Shown: positions 1 to 7,913, counted from the first letter of the stretch. The stretch: DNA of 8,477 bases from Prevotellaceae bacterium (GCA_031264875.1 JAISDK010000068.1:1-8477); one strand, 5' to 3'. Translations and numbers: made by a program. The notes: generated by a model not told the origin, from the sequence alone.

Positions 1-2981
1 ATTGCCTGCGAGCGTGTCCAGAAACGTTTTTGATTGGGCTTTACGAGATATATGATATTTCCGTCGTAGCATCTGCAGTGTTTACGGATATAGAGGTTAG
101 GCTCTTTCTGCTGCAGCGAGCGAGAGTTGAGCATCTTCAGTGTTCGGGCGAAATCCTGCCTGTTTTTGAAGGCGGCGCTCTTTGCGGCTGTTCCGAACGA
201 CAGCGCTACCATGTTGAGAGGGTCGGTGTCCCGGACGTCGTAAATGGCAATATTGACTTTGCCGGGCGAATGTTGCAGAATTTCATTCAGCTCGCTGCCG
301 ATCATCCGGGCGTATGCTTCGTTTTCCTTTCTCGAAGTTCGGGAGAATCCGACTGAATTTTCGCCCTGTTCAAGCAGGCTGAGGCTGAATTTAAGGGTAT
401 CCTGAATCAGGATCTGGTCTTTTTCCGTCAAACCCACTATTTTTTCCAGCGTTCTGTTTATTTCGGTTTCCTTTTGCAGGATGAAATCAGGATCGGGGAG
501 TTTCTGTTTCAGCTCGTCAGCCAGTTCGTCGAACAGCTTTGCAATAGCGGACAGGTCGTCGGTGCTCCGGAAAAATGCCGGCAGTTCCAGATACTCGTTA
601 AGCATTATCTGGTCTCTTTCGATTCCCCACGATGATGTTGAAAGAAACAGGCAGTATGTTGCCAGGTCGGAATTGAAAAAGGCGACCAGACTTTTTTTCA
701 TGTCCCGGGTATCGTCGCCGTCCTTGTTTATGATAAAGACGCCGCTTTTGCAGTATGCCGGGGAATCGATATAGGAAGCTGTGACTTGCGTTGCCTGTCG
801 TCCGTCTTTCTGTCCTTTTTTGACGGCGATAAACGGCGGCTGAAACAGGCGGCGGTCGATTTTCCTGTAATATTTTTCGTTGGGAGTGGCGGCGCTGCCG
901 GAGGTGTAGTACCGGCATATTTCTTTTGTTTCGAGAATTGCGTCGGGAGCGAAGTCTTTGTGCTTGCTGTCGCCGTTGAGTCCGGTGGCATGTCGCCACT
1001 TGTCCTGTTTCAGACAGGTTTTCAGGTTTGTTGAAGCCTTGTCGTTCAGCAGCAGGAACAGGCGGAAGTCATGAACATTGCCCCACATTGCTATTTTCCA
1101 GATTTTGGTGTCCGGCTTTTGACATTCGTGTCTTGGCAGGAATTTTATTTCGGCGCTGTCGATCACCAGACTGTCAATGAGGTTTGACTGTACGCAGGTT
1201 TGCGGGGCGTAATACTCAACTGTGCTGGGGACGCTGTTCGGCAATGTCTTTTTATAGTATGCAATACATACGGGTATTGCTGTCGGAATGAAGAGCTGCC
1301 CGACGTTGTCCTTTTTTGTTTTCCTGAAGATGGAGAAGTTGTAAATTCTTTCGACACATGTGCTGTTGAACAGCCATTTTCTGAAATTGCGGTAGCTTTT
1401 GTTTGTGTTTGTCAGAATTTTTGCGTTGAATATAAGCGCCACTGTTCCTTCGTTGTTTACAAACCGGGTTGCCTGGTCCATAAATGCGAGTACTTTTTCC
1501 TGGGCATATTTTCGTTTGTTGAGGTAGTTTCTGATTGCGGAGCTGATATGGTCGGTTCCCGACGGGGGATTGCCAATCAGCAAGTCGGCTTTGCCGGTAA
1601 ATGCTGGGAGTGTTTCCGCATCTGTATCGCCGAAAATGTCCTTGCATTGCAGGTTTGCTTCCCGGCTGTTGCGTAGAACATCGTCGTCGTGGTATCCGGT
1701 AAGGCATGGCATCCGGTATTCTTTGCTTATCCACAGCGTTTGGCAGTCGAGTTGTCCAATCAGTGTCAGGGTGAGAAAAAATGCTGTAATCTTAATGGCC
1801 AGCGGGTCGGCGTCTATTCCGAAGATGTTGCCGAGCAGAATATCCTTCAGTTCCGTATATGAGATTTCACTGCGGGGACTGGCATTTTTCCGGCGCTGTA
1901 TTAGCCGCCTGTAGCTTTCAACGAGGAAAATGCCCGAATTGCACGACGTGTCGATCACTTTAACGCTGTGATTTGTTTCGTTCTTTACGGGCAGCCTGTC
2001 GTTAAGCATGAGTTCTACCAGGGAGAATGGCGTATGGAACTGCCCCTTATCATTTTTGTCCTTCAATTCCCCGATAAAGCTGCCGTATGCTTCGCTCAGT
2101 GTTTCGGTTTGAATGAGGCTGAAGTCGAAGATTCTCCAGTTTCCGTACAGTTGCGGACTTACTGCCGCGTCGCCGCTGGTGAAGCAGCTTTTGACTGTTT
2201 GCAGGTGTGCGGCTGTAACTGTTTGCCGCTCGTCGTCGGTGACGGGAAATATGCTGAGATTAAAATGACTGTACAGTTCGTCGAACAGCCTGTAGCTGGC
2301 GTCCGCGTCGTCCAGTATGTCGAAATAGCTTTCCGCTCCGGACTTTATCCGGCTGTAAAGCAGCGCTGCGTCGGCGGCGCCCCGGTCTTCGAGGTGGAGT
2401 ATTAGAAGCGAACGAATCAGCAGGGCATGTACGGTTTCCGTGTTTTTTATATCGCGGCCGAGTATGTCGGCTGTTTTCGCGAGGCACTGTGTAAGGAAGC
2501 GGTCTATTCGTCTCTGTAGATTGATTTTTTGACAGATGTCGGGTTTTGTCCATAGCAGTCCGCTATCCACTCCGGTTTGCGAGAACAGTTCGGTCAGCAT
2601 GGCTTTGCCTTCCTTGTCGGTTTTCTGTGTTTTGAAAATTTCGTATGTTGTAAGTTCTTCATAGACGTTGTCGTCGGGCATAAGGTATTTGGGCTTTTCG
2701 TAACAGTTGTAGATTCTGATTTCCGTGTATGTCATGACGTACAGAAACATCACTTTACGATAGTTCCATACTTTACGCTGGATTTCCGCGACTTCTCTCA
2801 ACGTCTGTTCATAGAAAAAGGGTATTTCCTTGAATAGTATCACGGGACAGTCACCCGAAAAATAAACTTTGTCTGCTCCGATTTTCCCCAGTTCCCGGTA
2901 TTCGGGGTGGGCGGAAGCTATTTTAGAACAGTTTATCAACCGTTCAAAACCCAATTCCATGTAGAAAAAACTTGTGTTCAT
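1..2981 (-). CDS. Large N6-adenine DNA methyltransferase (type IIG / HsdM-like), 3' end cut by window edge
   Basis: The frame opens with ATG at 2981-2979 and stays open for 993 codons to base 1, so the C-terminus is missing. Visible motifs are GQFHTP (residues 313-318, motif X), VIDTSCNSGIFL (342-353, a variant of the SAM-binding DPACGSG motif I), GIDADP (388-393) and NPPS (471-474, catalytic motif IV of N6-adenine methyltransferases). About residues 560-800 look like a target-recognition region, ending in an NSDLATYCLFL segment (from 770) and an ELP, as in HsdS and type IIG proteins. The N-terminal 300 residues include a MTYTEIRIYNC stretch (83-93). I see no clear PD-(D/E)XK nuclease motif there. 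The last residues (about 964-993) are basic and aromatic. Expected activity is SAM-dependent adenine methylation of a specific DNA site. It could be the methylase of a restriction system, a type IIG enzyme, or a defence methylase of BREX or DISARM type; the window cannot decide. It is transcribed from its own promoter, 167 nt after ispH. Confidence 0.9.
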   Translation of the reverse strand, partial: MNTSFFYMELGFERLINCSKIASAHPEYRELGKIGADKVYFSGDCPVILFKEIPFFYEQTLREVAEIQRKVWNYRKVMFLYVMTYTEIRIYNCYEKPKYLMPDDNVYEELTTYEIFKTQKTDKEGKAMLTELFSQTGVDSGLLWTKPDICQKINLQRRIDRFLTQCLAKTADILGRDIKNTETVHALLIRSLLILHLEDRGAADAALLYSRIKSGAESYFDILDDADASYRLFDELYSHFNLSIFPVTDDERQTVTAAHLQTVKSCFTSGDAAVSPQLYGNWRIFDFSLIQTETLSEAYGSFIGELKDKNDKGQFHTPFSLVELMLNDRLPVKNETNHSVKVIDTSCNSGIFLVESYRRLIQRRKNASPRSEISYTELKDILLGNIFGIDADPLAIKITAFFLTLTLIGQLDCQTLWISKEYRMPCLTGYHDDDVLRNSREANLQCKDIFGDTDAETLPAFTGKADLLIGNPPSGTDHISSAIRNYLNKRKYAQEKVLAFMDQATRFVNNEGTVALIFNAKILTNTNKSYRNFRKWLFNSTCVERIYNFSIFRKTKKDNVGQLFIPTAIPVCIAYYKKTLPNSVPSTVEYYAPQTCVQSNLIDSLVIDSAEIKFLPRHECQKPDTKIWKIAMWGNVHDFRLFLLLNDKASTNLKTCLKQDKWRHATGLNGDSKHKDFAPDAILETKEICRYYTSGSAATPNEKYYRKIDRRLFQPPFIAVKKGQKDGRQATQVTASYIDSPAYCKSGVFIINKDGDDTRDMKKSLVAFFNSDLATYCLFLSTSSWGIERDQIMLNEYLELPAFFRSTDDLSAIAKLFDELADELKQKLPDPDFILQKETEINRTLEKIVGLTEKDQILIQDTLKFSLSLLEQGENSVGFSRTSRKENEAYARMIGSELNEILQHSPGKVNIAIYDVRDTDPLNMVALSFGTAAKSAAFKNRQDFARTLKMLNSRSLQQKEPNLYIRKHCRCYDGNIIYLVKPNQKRFWTRSQA

Positions 2982-3003
2982 TAACGTTTTTAACTTTGAG
3001 GCA

Positions 3004-3034
3004 CAAAGGTATTAACTAAAATTATCATTGCCAA
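3004..3034 (-). promoter_or_regulatory. Bacteroidota-type promoter for the methyltransferase gene
   Basis: Reading the minus strand, TACCTTTG (3011-3004) matches the TAnnTTTG -7 consensus of Bacteroidota. A TTG (3034-3032) lies 20 nt upstream, a suitable distance for the -33 element. Transcription would begin near 2997, leaving a leader of about 16 nt before the ATG at 2981. That leader (AGTTAAAAACGTTA) is A-rich and has no Shine-Dalgarno sequence, as is usual in this phylum. The 167-nt gap from the ispH stop is AT-rich, and I see no convincing terminator hairpin in it, so some read-through from ispH is possible. Confidence 0.65.
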
Positions 3035-3148
3035 TTTTTTTTCTCCGTGTGAATCATATTTTTTATAATTCTCTAAACTACAATAACAATAAACTGCATG
3101 TTTCTGTTTGACAAATACTGTTTTCTTTTGATACATTTTATCGGGCTG

Positions 3149-4036
3149 TTACAAAAAGTTGCCTTCTCTGATTATTTTAGCTATTTCTTCCATCAGCCAT
3201 TTCGGGGTTGATGTCGCGCCACAGACTCCTACGGTGCTGCATCCCGAGAACCATTCGGGGTTGATGTCGTCTGCCTGTTCGACGAAATACGAGTTTGGAT
3301 TTGCATTCTTACAGCTCCGGTACAGCACTTTCCCGTTGGAGCTCTGTTTTCCGCTTACAAAGACAATGACGTCGTGTTGGCGTGCAAATTCTTCGAGGTG
3401 CGGTTTCCGTCCCGATACTTGCCGGCAGACGGTGTTGTATGCCTTGAGCATGGAGGTGTCGCCGCCCGACTGTTCGATTTTATCGGCTATGGTTTTGCGG
3501 AGTTCCTCGAATCCTTCGACGTTTTTTGTTGTCTGTGAAAACAGAAAGACGGGACGGGTGCAGTCGATCCGGCTTACTTCGTCGATGTTTTCGATGACGA
3601 TGGCATTGCCTTCCGTTTGCCCTACCAGACCGTTGACTTCGGCGTGTCCCTTTTTTCCGAAGATGACTACGGCGCCGCCGCATTGCAGGGCTTCGCCGTA
3701 TGCGCGCTTGATGCGCTCCTGCAGTTTAAGCACTACGGGACATGTGCAGTCGATTATCTCCATGCCGGCATTTCGGGCGATGCTGTATGTTTCGGGAGGT
3801 TCGCCGTGAGCGCGGATAAGTATTTTGCGTGGATGCACGCTGCTGATATTTTCACGGGAAATGGTTTTGAGGCCTTTGCTTTTCAGTCTGTTTACCTCGA
3901 CGTTGTTGTGTACTATTTCGCCCAGCGAAAACAGTACTCCGTTTTTTTCCAGTTCTCTTTCGGCTGTTTCTATGGCGCGGATTACTCCGTAGCAAAATCC
4001 GGAGAGACTGTCTGTTTCTACTGTAATTTTATTCAC
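3149..4036 (-). CDS. ispH: 4-hydroxy-3-methylbut-2-enyl diphosphate reductase
   Basis: IspH (LytB) is a cytosolic 4Fe-4S enzyme. It performs the last step of the MEP pathway, reducing HMBPP to isopentenyl and dimethylallyl diphosphate. The 295 residues contain the three cluster-ligand cysteines in their usual settings: C15 in GFCYGV, C99 in DCTCP and C204 in NTVC. Substrate-binding positions are also present: H43 (VHNN), H76 (AHGEP), H131 and E133 (GHAEVNG), SQTT (167-170), SSN (232-234) and GATSTP (273-278). Length is slightly below the E. coli protein (316). Additional cysteines occur at 97 and 272. The start is GTG (4036-4034), which overlaps the cmk stop by 8 nt and suggests translational coupling. 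It is the last gene of the five-gene cluster; the stop is TAA. Confidence 0.96.
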   Translation of the reverse strand: MNKITVETDSLSGFCYGVIRAIETAERELEKNGVLFSLGEIVHNNVEVNRLKSKGLKTISRENISSVHPRKILIRAHGEPPETYSIARNAGMEIIDCTCPVVLKLQERIKRAYGEALQCGGAVVIFGKKGHAEVNGLVGQTEGNAIVIENIDEVSRIDCTRPVFLFSQTTKNVEGFEELRKTIADKIEQSGGDTSMLKAYNTVCRQVSGRKPHLEEFARQHDVIVFVSGKQSSNGKVLYRSCKNANPNSYFVEQADDINPEWFSGCSTVGVCGATSTPKWLMEEIAKIIREGNFL

Positions 4037-4718
4037 AAATTTCCATGACTTTTTCGTACAACCATTCCAGCTGTTCTTCGGGCGTCATGCTGCTGTTGTC
4101 GAGCACGAGGGCGTCTTCAGCCTGTTTCAGTGGGCTGGTATCCCTGTGAGTGTCGCTGAAATCGCGTTCTTCGATATTTTTCCGCACTTCCTCCAGGGTT
4201 ACGTTTTCGTTGCGGGCTTGCAGTTCGGTGAATCTCCGCAAGGCTCTGATTTCGGGCGATGCGGTCATGAATATTTTCAGTTCGGCGTCGGGAAATACTA
4301 CTGTTCCTATGTCCCGTCCGTCCATCACGATTCCTCCGTGCCGTCCCATAAGCTGCTGTTGCCCAACCAGCATTTTGCGGACTTCGGGTATTGCGCTTAC
4401 TGCGCTTACGTGGCTTGAGGTTTCCATCGAGCGTATTTCCTTTTCCACGTTTACGCTGTTCAGGAAGGTTTCTGCGGTATCCGTGCTGTTGGATCTGCGA
4501 AATTCGATGTTTATCGCCGGCAGCATGGATTTCAGCCTGTCGGAGATTTGTCCCGAAGGGTCGATCAGTCCGTTCTGTATGCAAAACAGCGTGACGGCTC
4601 TGTACATTGCTCCCGTATCGACGTAGATGTAGCGTAATCGGCGTGCTATGGCTTTTGCTATGGTGCTTTTTCCGGTGGACGAATATCCGTCGATGGCTAT
4701 TGTTATTTTTCTATTCAC
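4029..4718 (-). CDS. cmk: Cytidylate kinase
   Basis: Cmk phosphorylates CMP and dCMP with ATP in the cytoplasm, recycling the CMP released by RNA turnover and lipid synthesis. At 229 residues it has normal family length. The P-loop is GYSSTGKS (residues 11-18). It is followed by DTGAMYRA (34-41), the GRDIGT nucleotide-binding motif (134-139), an arginine-rich segment at RRFTEL (161-166), and the lid and C-terminal signature RDFSD...SPLKQAEDA...DNSSM (185-211). The start is GTG at 4718-4716; no ATG precedes the P-loop in this frame, and the next Met is residue 38, so GTG is required. The start lies inside the last codons of lpxD (8-nt overlap) and the stop TAA overlaps the ispH start. A Cmk-IspH neighbourhood fits the known tendency of these genes to sit together in bacteria. 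Confidence 0.96.
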   Translation of the reverse strand: MNRKITIAIDGYSSTGKSTIAKAIARRLRYIYVDTGAMYRAVTLFCIQNGLIDPSGQISDRLKSMLPAINIEFRRSNSTDTAETFLNSVNVEKEIRSMETSSHVSAVSAIPEVRKMLVGQQQLMGRHGGIVMDGRDIGTVVFPDAELKIFMTASPEIRALRRFTELQARNENVTLEEVRKNIEERDFSDTHRDTSPLKQAEDALVLDNSSMTPEEQLEWLYEKVMEICE

Positions 4719-5766
4719 CTGTTTTAGTGTTTTGACTGCTTTCCAGGGCGATTACTTTTTTTACCAGTTTCTCGACTTCGGCTTTCAGTTCGGGCAGGTT
4801 GCGGAAGATGACGAACGAACGTTTGTATTTCGATGCTTCCATGCTTGGAAATCCCAGCATGGTTTTCCCGTCGGCGACGTTGTTGGATACTCCGGTTTTG
4901 GAGGCGATGGTGACATTGTTACCTATTTTTATATGCCCCACTACGCCCGACTGACCGGCAAAGACGCAGTTTTCGCCTACTTTCGACGAGCCTGCTATGC
5001 CTGTCTGTGCTGCAATGACGGTGTTTTTTCCTATTTCAACGTTGTGGGCTATCTGTATGAGATTGTCGAGCTTGACGCCCGAACCGATTATTGTCGAGCC
5101 GATTGTTGAACGATCGATGGCTACGTTGGCTCCTATTTCCACGTTGTCGCCGATAACGACGTTTCCGATTTGCGGAATTTTGCGGTATTCGCCGTTTGCC
5201 TGCGGGGCAAAGCCAAAGCCGTCGGCGCCGATAACGGTGTTGGAGTGGATGATGCAGTTGGAACCGACAACGCATCCGTGATAGATTTTCGCTCCTGAGT
5301 ATATCACTGTGTTGTCGCCCACTGTGACGTTTTCGCCTATGTAAACGTGCGGATAGATCTTGACGTTGTTGCCGAGTCGTGCTCCGCGGGCGATGTATGC
5401 AAAGGCGCCGATGTAACAGTTTTTGCCTTTTTTCGACCGCCATGATACAACCGCGTAGGCTTCCCGTCCTTTTTTGTTTGCCGCTTTTTCCTGCTCGAAC
5501 AGTCCGAGTACGGAGGCTATTCCTTCGTAGGCATTGTCCACGCGGATAATTGTCGGGGAGATACGTTCTTTGAGTTCGTAATTCCGGTTAAGCAAAATGA
5601 CGGATGCTTTGGTAGTATATACGTATTTTTCGTATTTCGGGTTGGCGAAAAAACAGAGGGTTCCGGGTTTTCCCTGTTCTATGCGGGCAGCGCCCGCGAC
5701 TGTGGTTGAAGGATCGCCTTCTATGCTGCCGTTTAAATAACCGGCAATTGTTTCTGCACTTAGCAT
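4711..5766 (-). CDS. lpxD: UDP-3-O-acylglucosamine N-acyltransferase
   Basis: LpxD transfers a hydroxyacyl chain from acyl-carrier protein to UDP-3-O-acylglucosamine, the third step of lipid A synthesis. It works in the cytoplasm as a trimer. The 351 residues show an N-terminal uridine-binding domain (about 1-100), then a long left-handed beta-helix of hexapeptide repeats (about 115-300, many [IV]G-x-x-[VT] units). GADGFGFA lies at 180-187 and the catalytic histidine is H241 in IAHN, matching E. coli H239. A helical, charged C-terminal tail follows (about 320-351). The gene begins with ATG preceded by an A-rich leader and no Shine-Dalgarno sequence, 33 nt after ftsY. It shows that the organism makes lipid A and so has a Gram-negative outer membrane. 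lpxC and lpxA, its usual pathway partners, are not in the window. Confidence 0.97.
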   Translation of the reverse strand: MLSAETIAGYLNGSIEGDPSTTVAGAARIEQGKPGTLCFFANPKYEKYVYTTKASVILLNRNYELKERISPTIIRVDNAYEGIASVLGLFEQEKAANKKGREAYAVVSWRSKKGKNCYIGAFAYIARGARLGNNVKIYPHVYIGENVTVGDNTVIYSGAKIYHGCVVGSNCIIHSNTVIGADGFGFAPQANGEYRKIPQIGNVVIGDNVEIGANVAIDRSTIGSTIIGSGVKLDNLIQIAHNVEIGKNTVIAAQTGIAGSSKVGENCVFAGQSGVVGHIKIGNNVTIASKTGVSNNVADGKTMLGFPSMEASKYKRSFVIFRNLPELKAEVEKLVKKVIALESSQNTKTGE

Positions 5767-5799
5767 GTTTCTATATTTTTAGTTTGTTAATACACTGTT

Positions 5800-6750
5800 T
5801 TATGATCCAAAGAGGGAATTGACAAATTCTTTTTTTCTGAATATCTGGAGATCGTCGATTCCTTCGCCGACGCCTATGAATTTTACGGGAATTTTGAACT
5901 GGTCGGAGATGCCGATGACGACTCCTCCTTTTGCCGTTCCGTCGAGCTTGGTAAGGGCCATGGATGTTACGTTTGTAGCCCGGGTAAATTCCTTTGCCTG
6001 CTGGAAGGCGTTCTGTCCTGTTGAACCGTCGAGCACAAGCAGTACTTCGTGCGGCGCGTCGGGTATGACTTTCCGTATTACTTTGCAGATTTTGGAGAGT
6101 TCGTTCATCAGGTTGATTTTGTTGTGCAGGCGTCCTGCGGTGTCGATGAGCGCTACGTCGATGTCGCCGGCTACGGCTGACTTCACTGTGTCGAACGCTA
6201 CGGAGGCGGGGTCGGCTCCCTGTTTCTGTTTGATGATGGGGACTCCGGCTCTTTCCGACCAGATGGTCAGCTGTTCGACTGCGGCAGCGCGAAAGGTGTC
6301 GGCGGCTCCCAAGCATACTTTTTTTCCGTCGTTTTTGAGCTGTGCCGCGATTTTTCCGACAGTGGTGGTTTTCCCTACTCCGTTTACTCCCACTACTAAT
6401 ACTACGCATGGCTTTTTCGAGAAGTCAAATGGCGCCGCACTGTCTTCCGAGCCGTTTTCTTCGAGAAGGGCTTCGATTTCTTCCCGGAGTATTGCGTTCA
6501 GTTCTCCGGTGTTCATGTACTTGTCGCGGGAGACTCTTTTCTGGATGCGGTCGATTATTTTCAGAGTTGTTTCTACGCCGACGTCGGACGAAATCAGTAT
6601 TTCTTCCAGATTGTCGAGAAATTCGTCGCTCACTTTCGACCGTCCCGCTACTGCTCTGGACAGCTTTTCAAAAAAGCTTTCTTTTGTTTTTTTCAGTCCC
6701 CTGTCCAGGTTTTCCTTTTTTTCTTTTGAAAAGACACTTAAAAATCCCAT
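5800..6750 (-). CDS. ftsY: Signal recognition particle receptor FtsY
   Basis: FtsY is the GTPase receptor at the inner membrane that accepts SRP-ribosome complexes and passes them to SecYEG. The 316 residues begin with a short basic, amphipathic segment and an N domain (about 20-90). The G domain carries GVNGVGKTTT (121-130, P-loop), DTFRAAA (151-157, part of the SRP-GTPase insertion), DTAGR (203-207), TKLD (267-270) and GVGE (293-296). It lacks the long acidic A domain of the E. coli protein, so membrane contact probably relies on the N-terminal helix (MGFLSVFSKEKKE). FtsY rather than its relative Ffh is indicated because no methionine-rich M domain follows the G domain. The ATG start has an A-rich leader without a Shine-Dalgarno sequence, 24 nt after the prfB stop; the gene ends in TAA. 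Confidence 0.97.
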   Translation of the reverse strand: MGFLSVFSKEKKENLDRGLKKTKESFFEKLSRAVAGRSKVSDEFLDNLEEILISSDVGVETTLKIIDRIQKRVSRDKYMNTGELNAILREEIEALLEENGSEDSAAPFDFSKKPCVVLVVGVNGVGKTTTVGKIAAQLKNDGKKVCLGAADTFRAAAVEQLTIWSERAGVPIIKQKQGADPASVAFDTVKSAVAGDIDVALIDTAGRLHNKINLMNELSKICKVIRKVIPDAPHEVLLVLDGSTGQNAFQQAKEFTRATNVTSMALTKLDGTAKGGVVIGISDQFKIPVKFIGVGEGIDDLQIFRKKEFVNSLFGS

Positions 6751-6774
6751 AACTGTGAATGTTTTTAATTTTAA

Positions 6775-7879
6775 CTATTCTTCTTCGCTGTTACCCGACT
6801 GCATCAGGTATGCTTTCATAAATTCGTTCAGGTCGCCGTCGAGTACTGCCTGGGTGTTGGAGGTTTCGTAGCCGGTTCTCAAATCCTTGACCATTTTGTA
6901 GGGGTGCAGCACGTAGCTACGGATTTGCGATCCCCATTCGATTTTCCGCTTTTTCCCTTCCAGTTCGGCAGATATTTCCCGTCGCCTGCGCAGTTCCATT
7001 TCGTAAAGGTGTGATTTCAGTATTCGCAGGGCGTTTTGGCGGTTGTTGTACTGCGAACGCGTTTCGGTGTTTTCAACAACGATTCCGGTGGGTATGTGAC
7101 GCACGCGGACGCCTGTTTCTACTTTGTTGACGTTTTGCCCGCCTGCTCCGCTCGACCGGTATGTGTCCCATTCGAGGTCTGCGGGATTGATGGTTATTTC
7201 TATCGAATCGTCCACTGCCGGGGATACAAATACCGAAGCGAATGATGTTTGCCGTTTTCCCTGCGCGTTGAACGGCGAAATGCGTACCAGACGGTGTACT
7301 CCGTTTTCGGATTTCAGGAATCCGTAGGCCAGATCGCCTTCAAATTCTATTGTTACGGATTTTATTCCGGCATCGTCGCCGTCGAGAATGTCCATAACTG
7401 TAGTTTTATAGCTGTTGCGCTCGCCCCAGCGCAGGTACATCCGCATCAGTGTTTCAGCCCAGTCCTGGCTTTCGGTGCCTCCGGCTCCGGAATTGATTTT
7501 CATTATTGCTCCGAAATGGTCTTCTTCCGCTCCAAGCATGTTGCGCATTTCGAGACCTTCGATCAGCGACAGGGCAGTGCGGTAACAGACTTCTATTTCG
7601 TGTTCCGTTTCGGCGTCCGGTTCTTCGCAGAAAAAACCGTAGAGCGCCGCCAAATCGTCGAGAACTTCCGTTACTTTGTCGAACGAAACTGTCCACGATT
7701 TCAATGAAGCAACTTTTTTTAACTGTATTTCCGCTTCTTTCGGATTGTCCCAAAAATCGGGCGCATGGGTTTTCTCCTCTTCTTCTTCCAGACGTATCCG
7801 TTTGACATCAACGTCAAAGACACCTCCTCAGGATTGACGCGCGTTCGTCTAATTCCTTGATATGTTCTGTATTAATCAT
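6775..7879 (-). CDS. prfB: Peptide chain release factor 2, made by programmed +1 frameshift
   Basis: RF2 recognises UAA and UGA stop codons in the ribosomal A site and triggers peptide release. The gene starts with ATG at 7879-7877. Codons 1-21 encode MINTEHIKELDERASILRRC plus Leu, and codon 22 is an in-frame TGA (7816-7814). Skipping the T at 7816 continues the protein as DVDVKRIRLEEEE and so on for 346 more residues to a TAG at 6777-6775, 367 residues in all, close to the E. coli length. The stop-recognition tripeptide SPF falls at 201-203 and the catalytic GGQ at 246-248 (YRSSGAGGQNVNK), both near their E. coli positions. A longest-ORF call would begin at a TTG at 7704 and lose the first 58 residues. 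It is the first gene of the cluster. An AAGGA lies six nt before the start codon. Confidence 0.97.
7813..7828 (-). promoter_or_regulatory. prfB programmed +1 frameshift site
   Basis: On the minus strand the bases read AGGAGG TGT CTT TGA C. The AGGAGG (7828-7823) can pair with the 3' end of 16S rRNA three nt before the slippery CTT. The peptidyl-tRNA-Leu then shifts forward onto TTT, and translation resumes at GAC (7815-7813). When RF2 is abundant it terminates at the TGA, giving a 21-residue peptide; when RF2 is scarce the frameshift wins. This is the known RF2 autoregulation. It is the strongest Shine-Dalgarno-like sequence I found next to any gene here, although the ordinary starts of neighbouring genes do not use one. 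Confidence 0.95.
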
Positions 7880-7913
7880 CACTATTCCTTATTTTTTCTG
7901 ACATATGCGGGCG

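Noticed and set aside
1200..1676. Plus-strand open frame of 158 codons
   Set aside because: It lies opposite the methyltransferase frame, which carries clear motifs, and its translation is Cys/Val/Phe-rich without any domain, typical of an antisense shadow.
2081..2981. A restriction nuclease domain in the N-terminal part of the methyltransferase
   Set aside because: I looked for a PD-(D/E)XK pattern in the first 300 residues and saw no convincing one, so a type IIG nuclease-methylase call is not supported.
3085..3148. Intrinsic terminator after ispH
   Set aside because: Only a weak 4-bp AAAC/GTTT stem is present and no stem followed by a T-run on the minus strand was found.
5819..6871. Plus-strand open frame of 350 codons
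   Set aside because: It runs antisense to ftsY and across the prfB-ftsY junction. The product is rich in Ser, Phe and Pro and has no motif, whereas ftsY on the other strand has all GTPase motifs.
6775..7704. prfB starting at the TTG at 7704 (309 residues)
   Set aside because: The RF2 N-terminal region continues upstream in the same frame to the frameshift site, and the ATG at 7879 with 21 leading codons gives the normal RF2 length.
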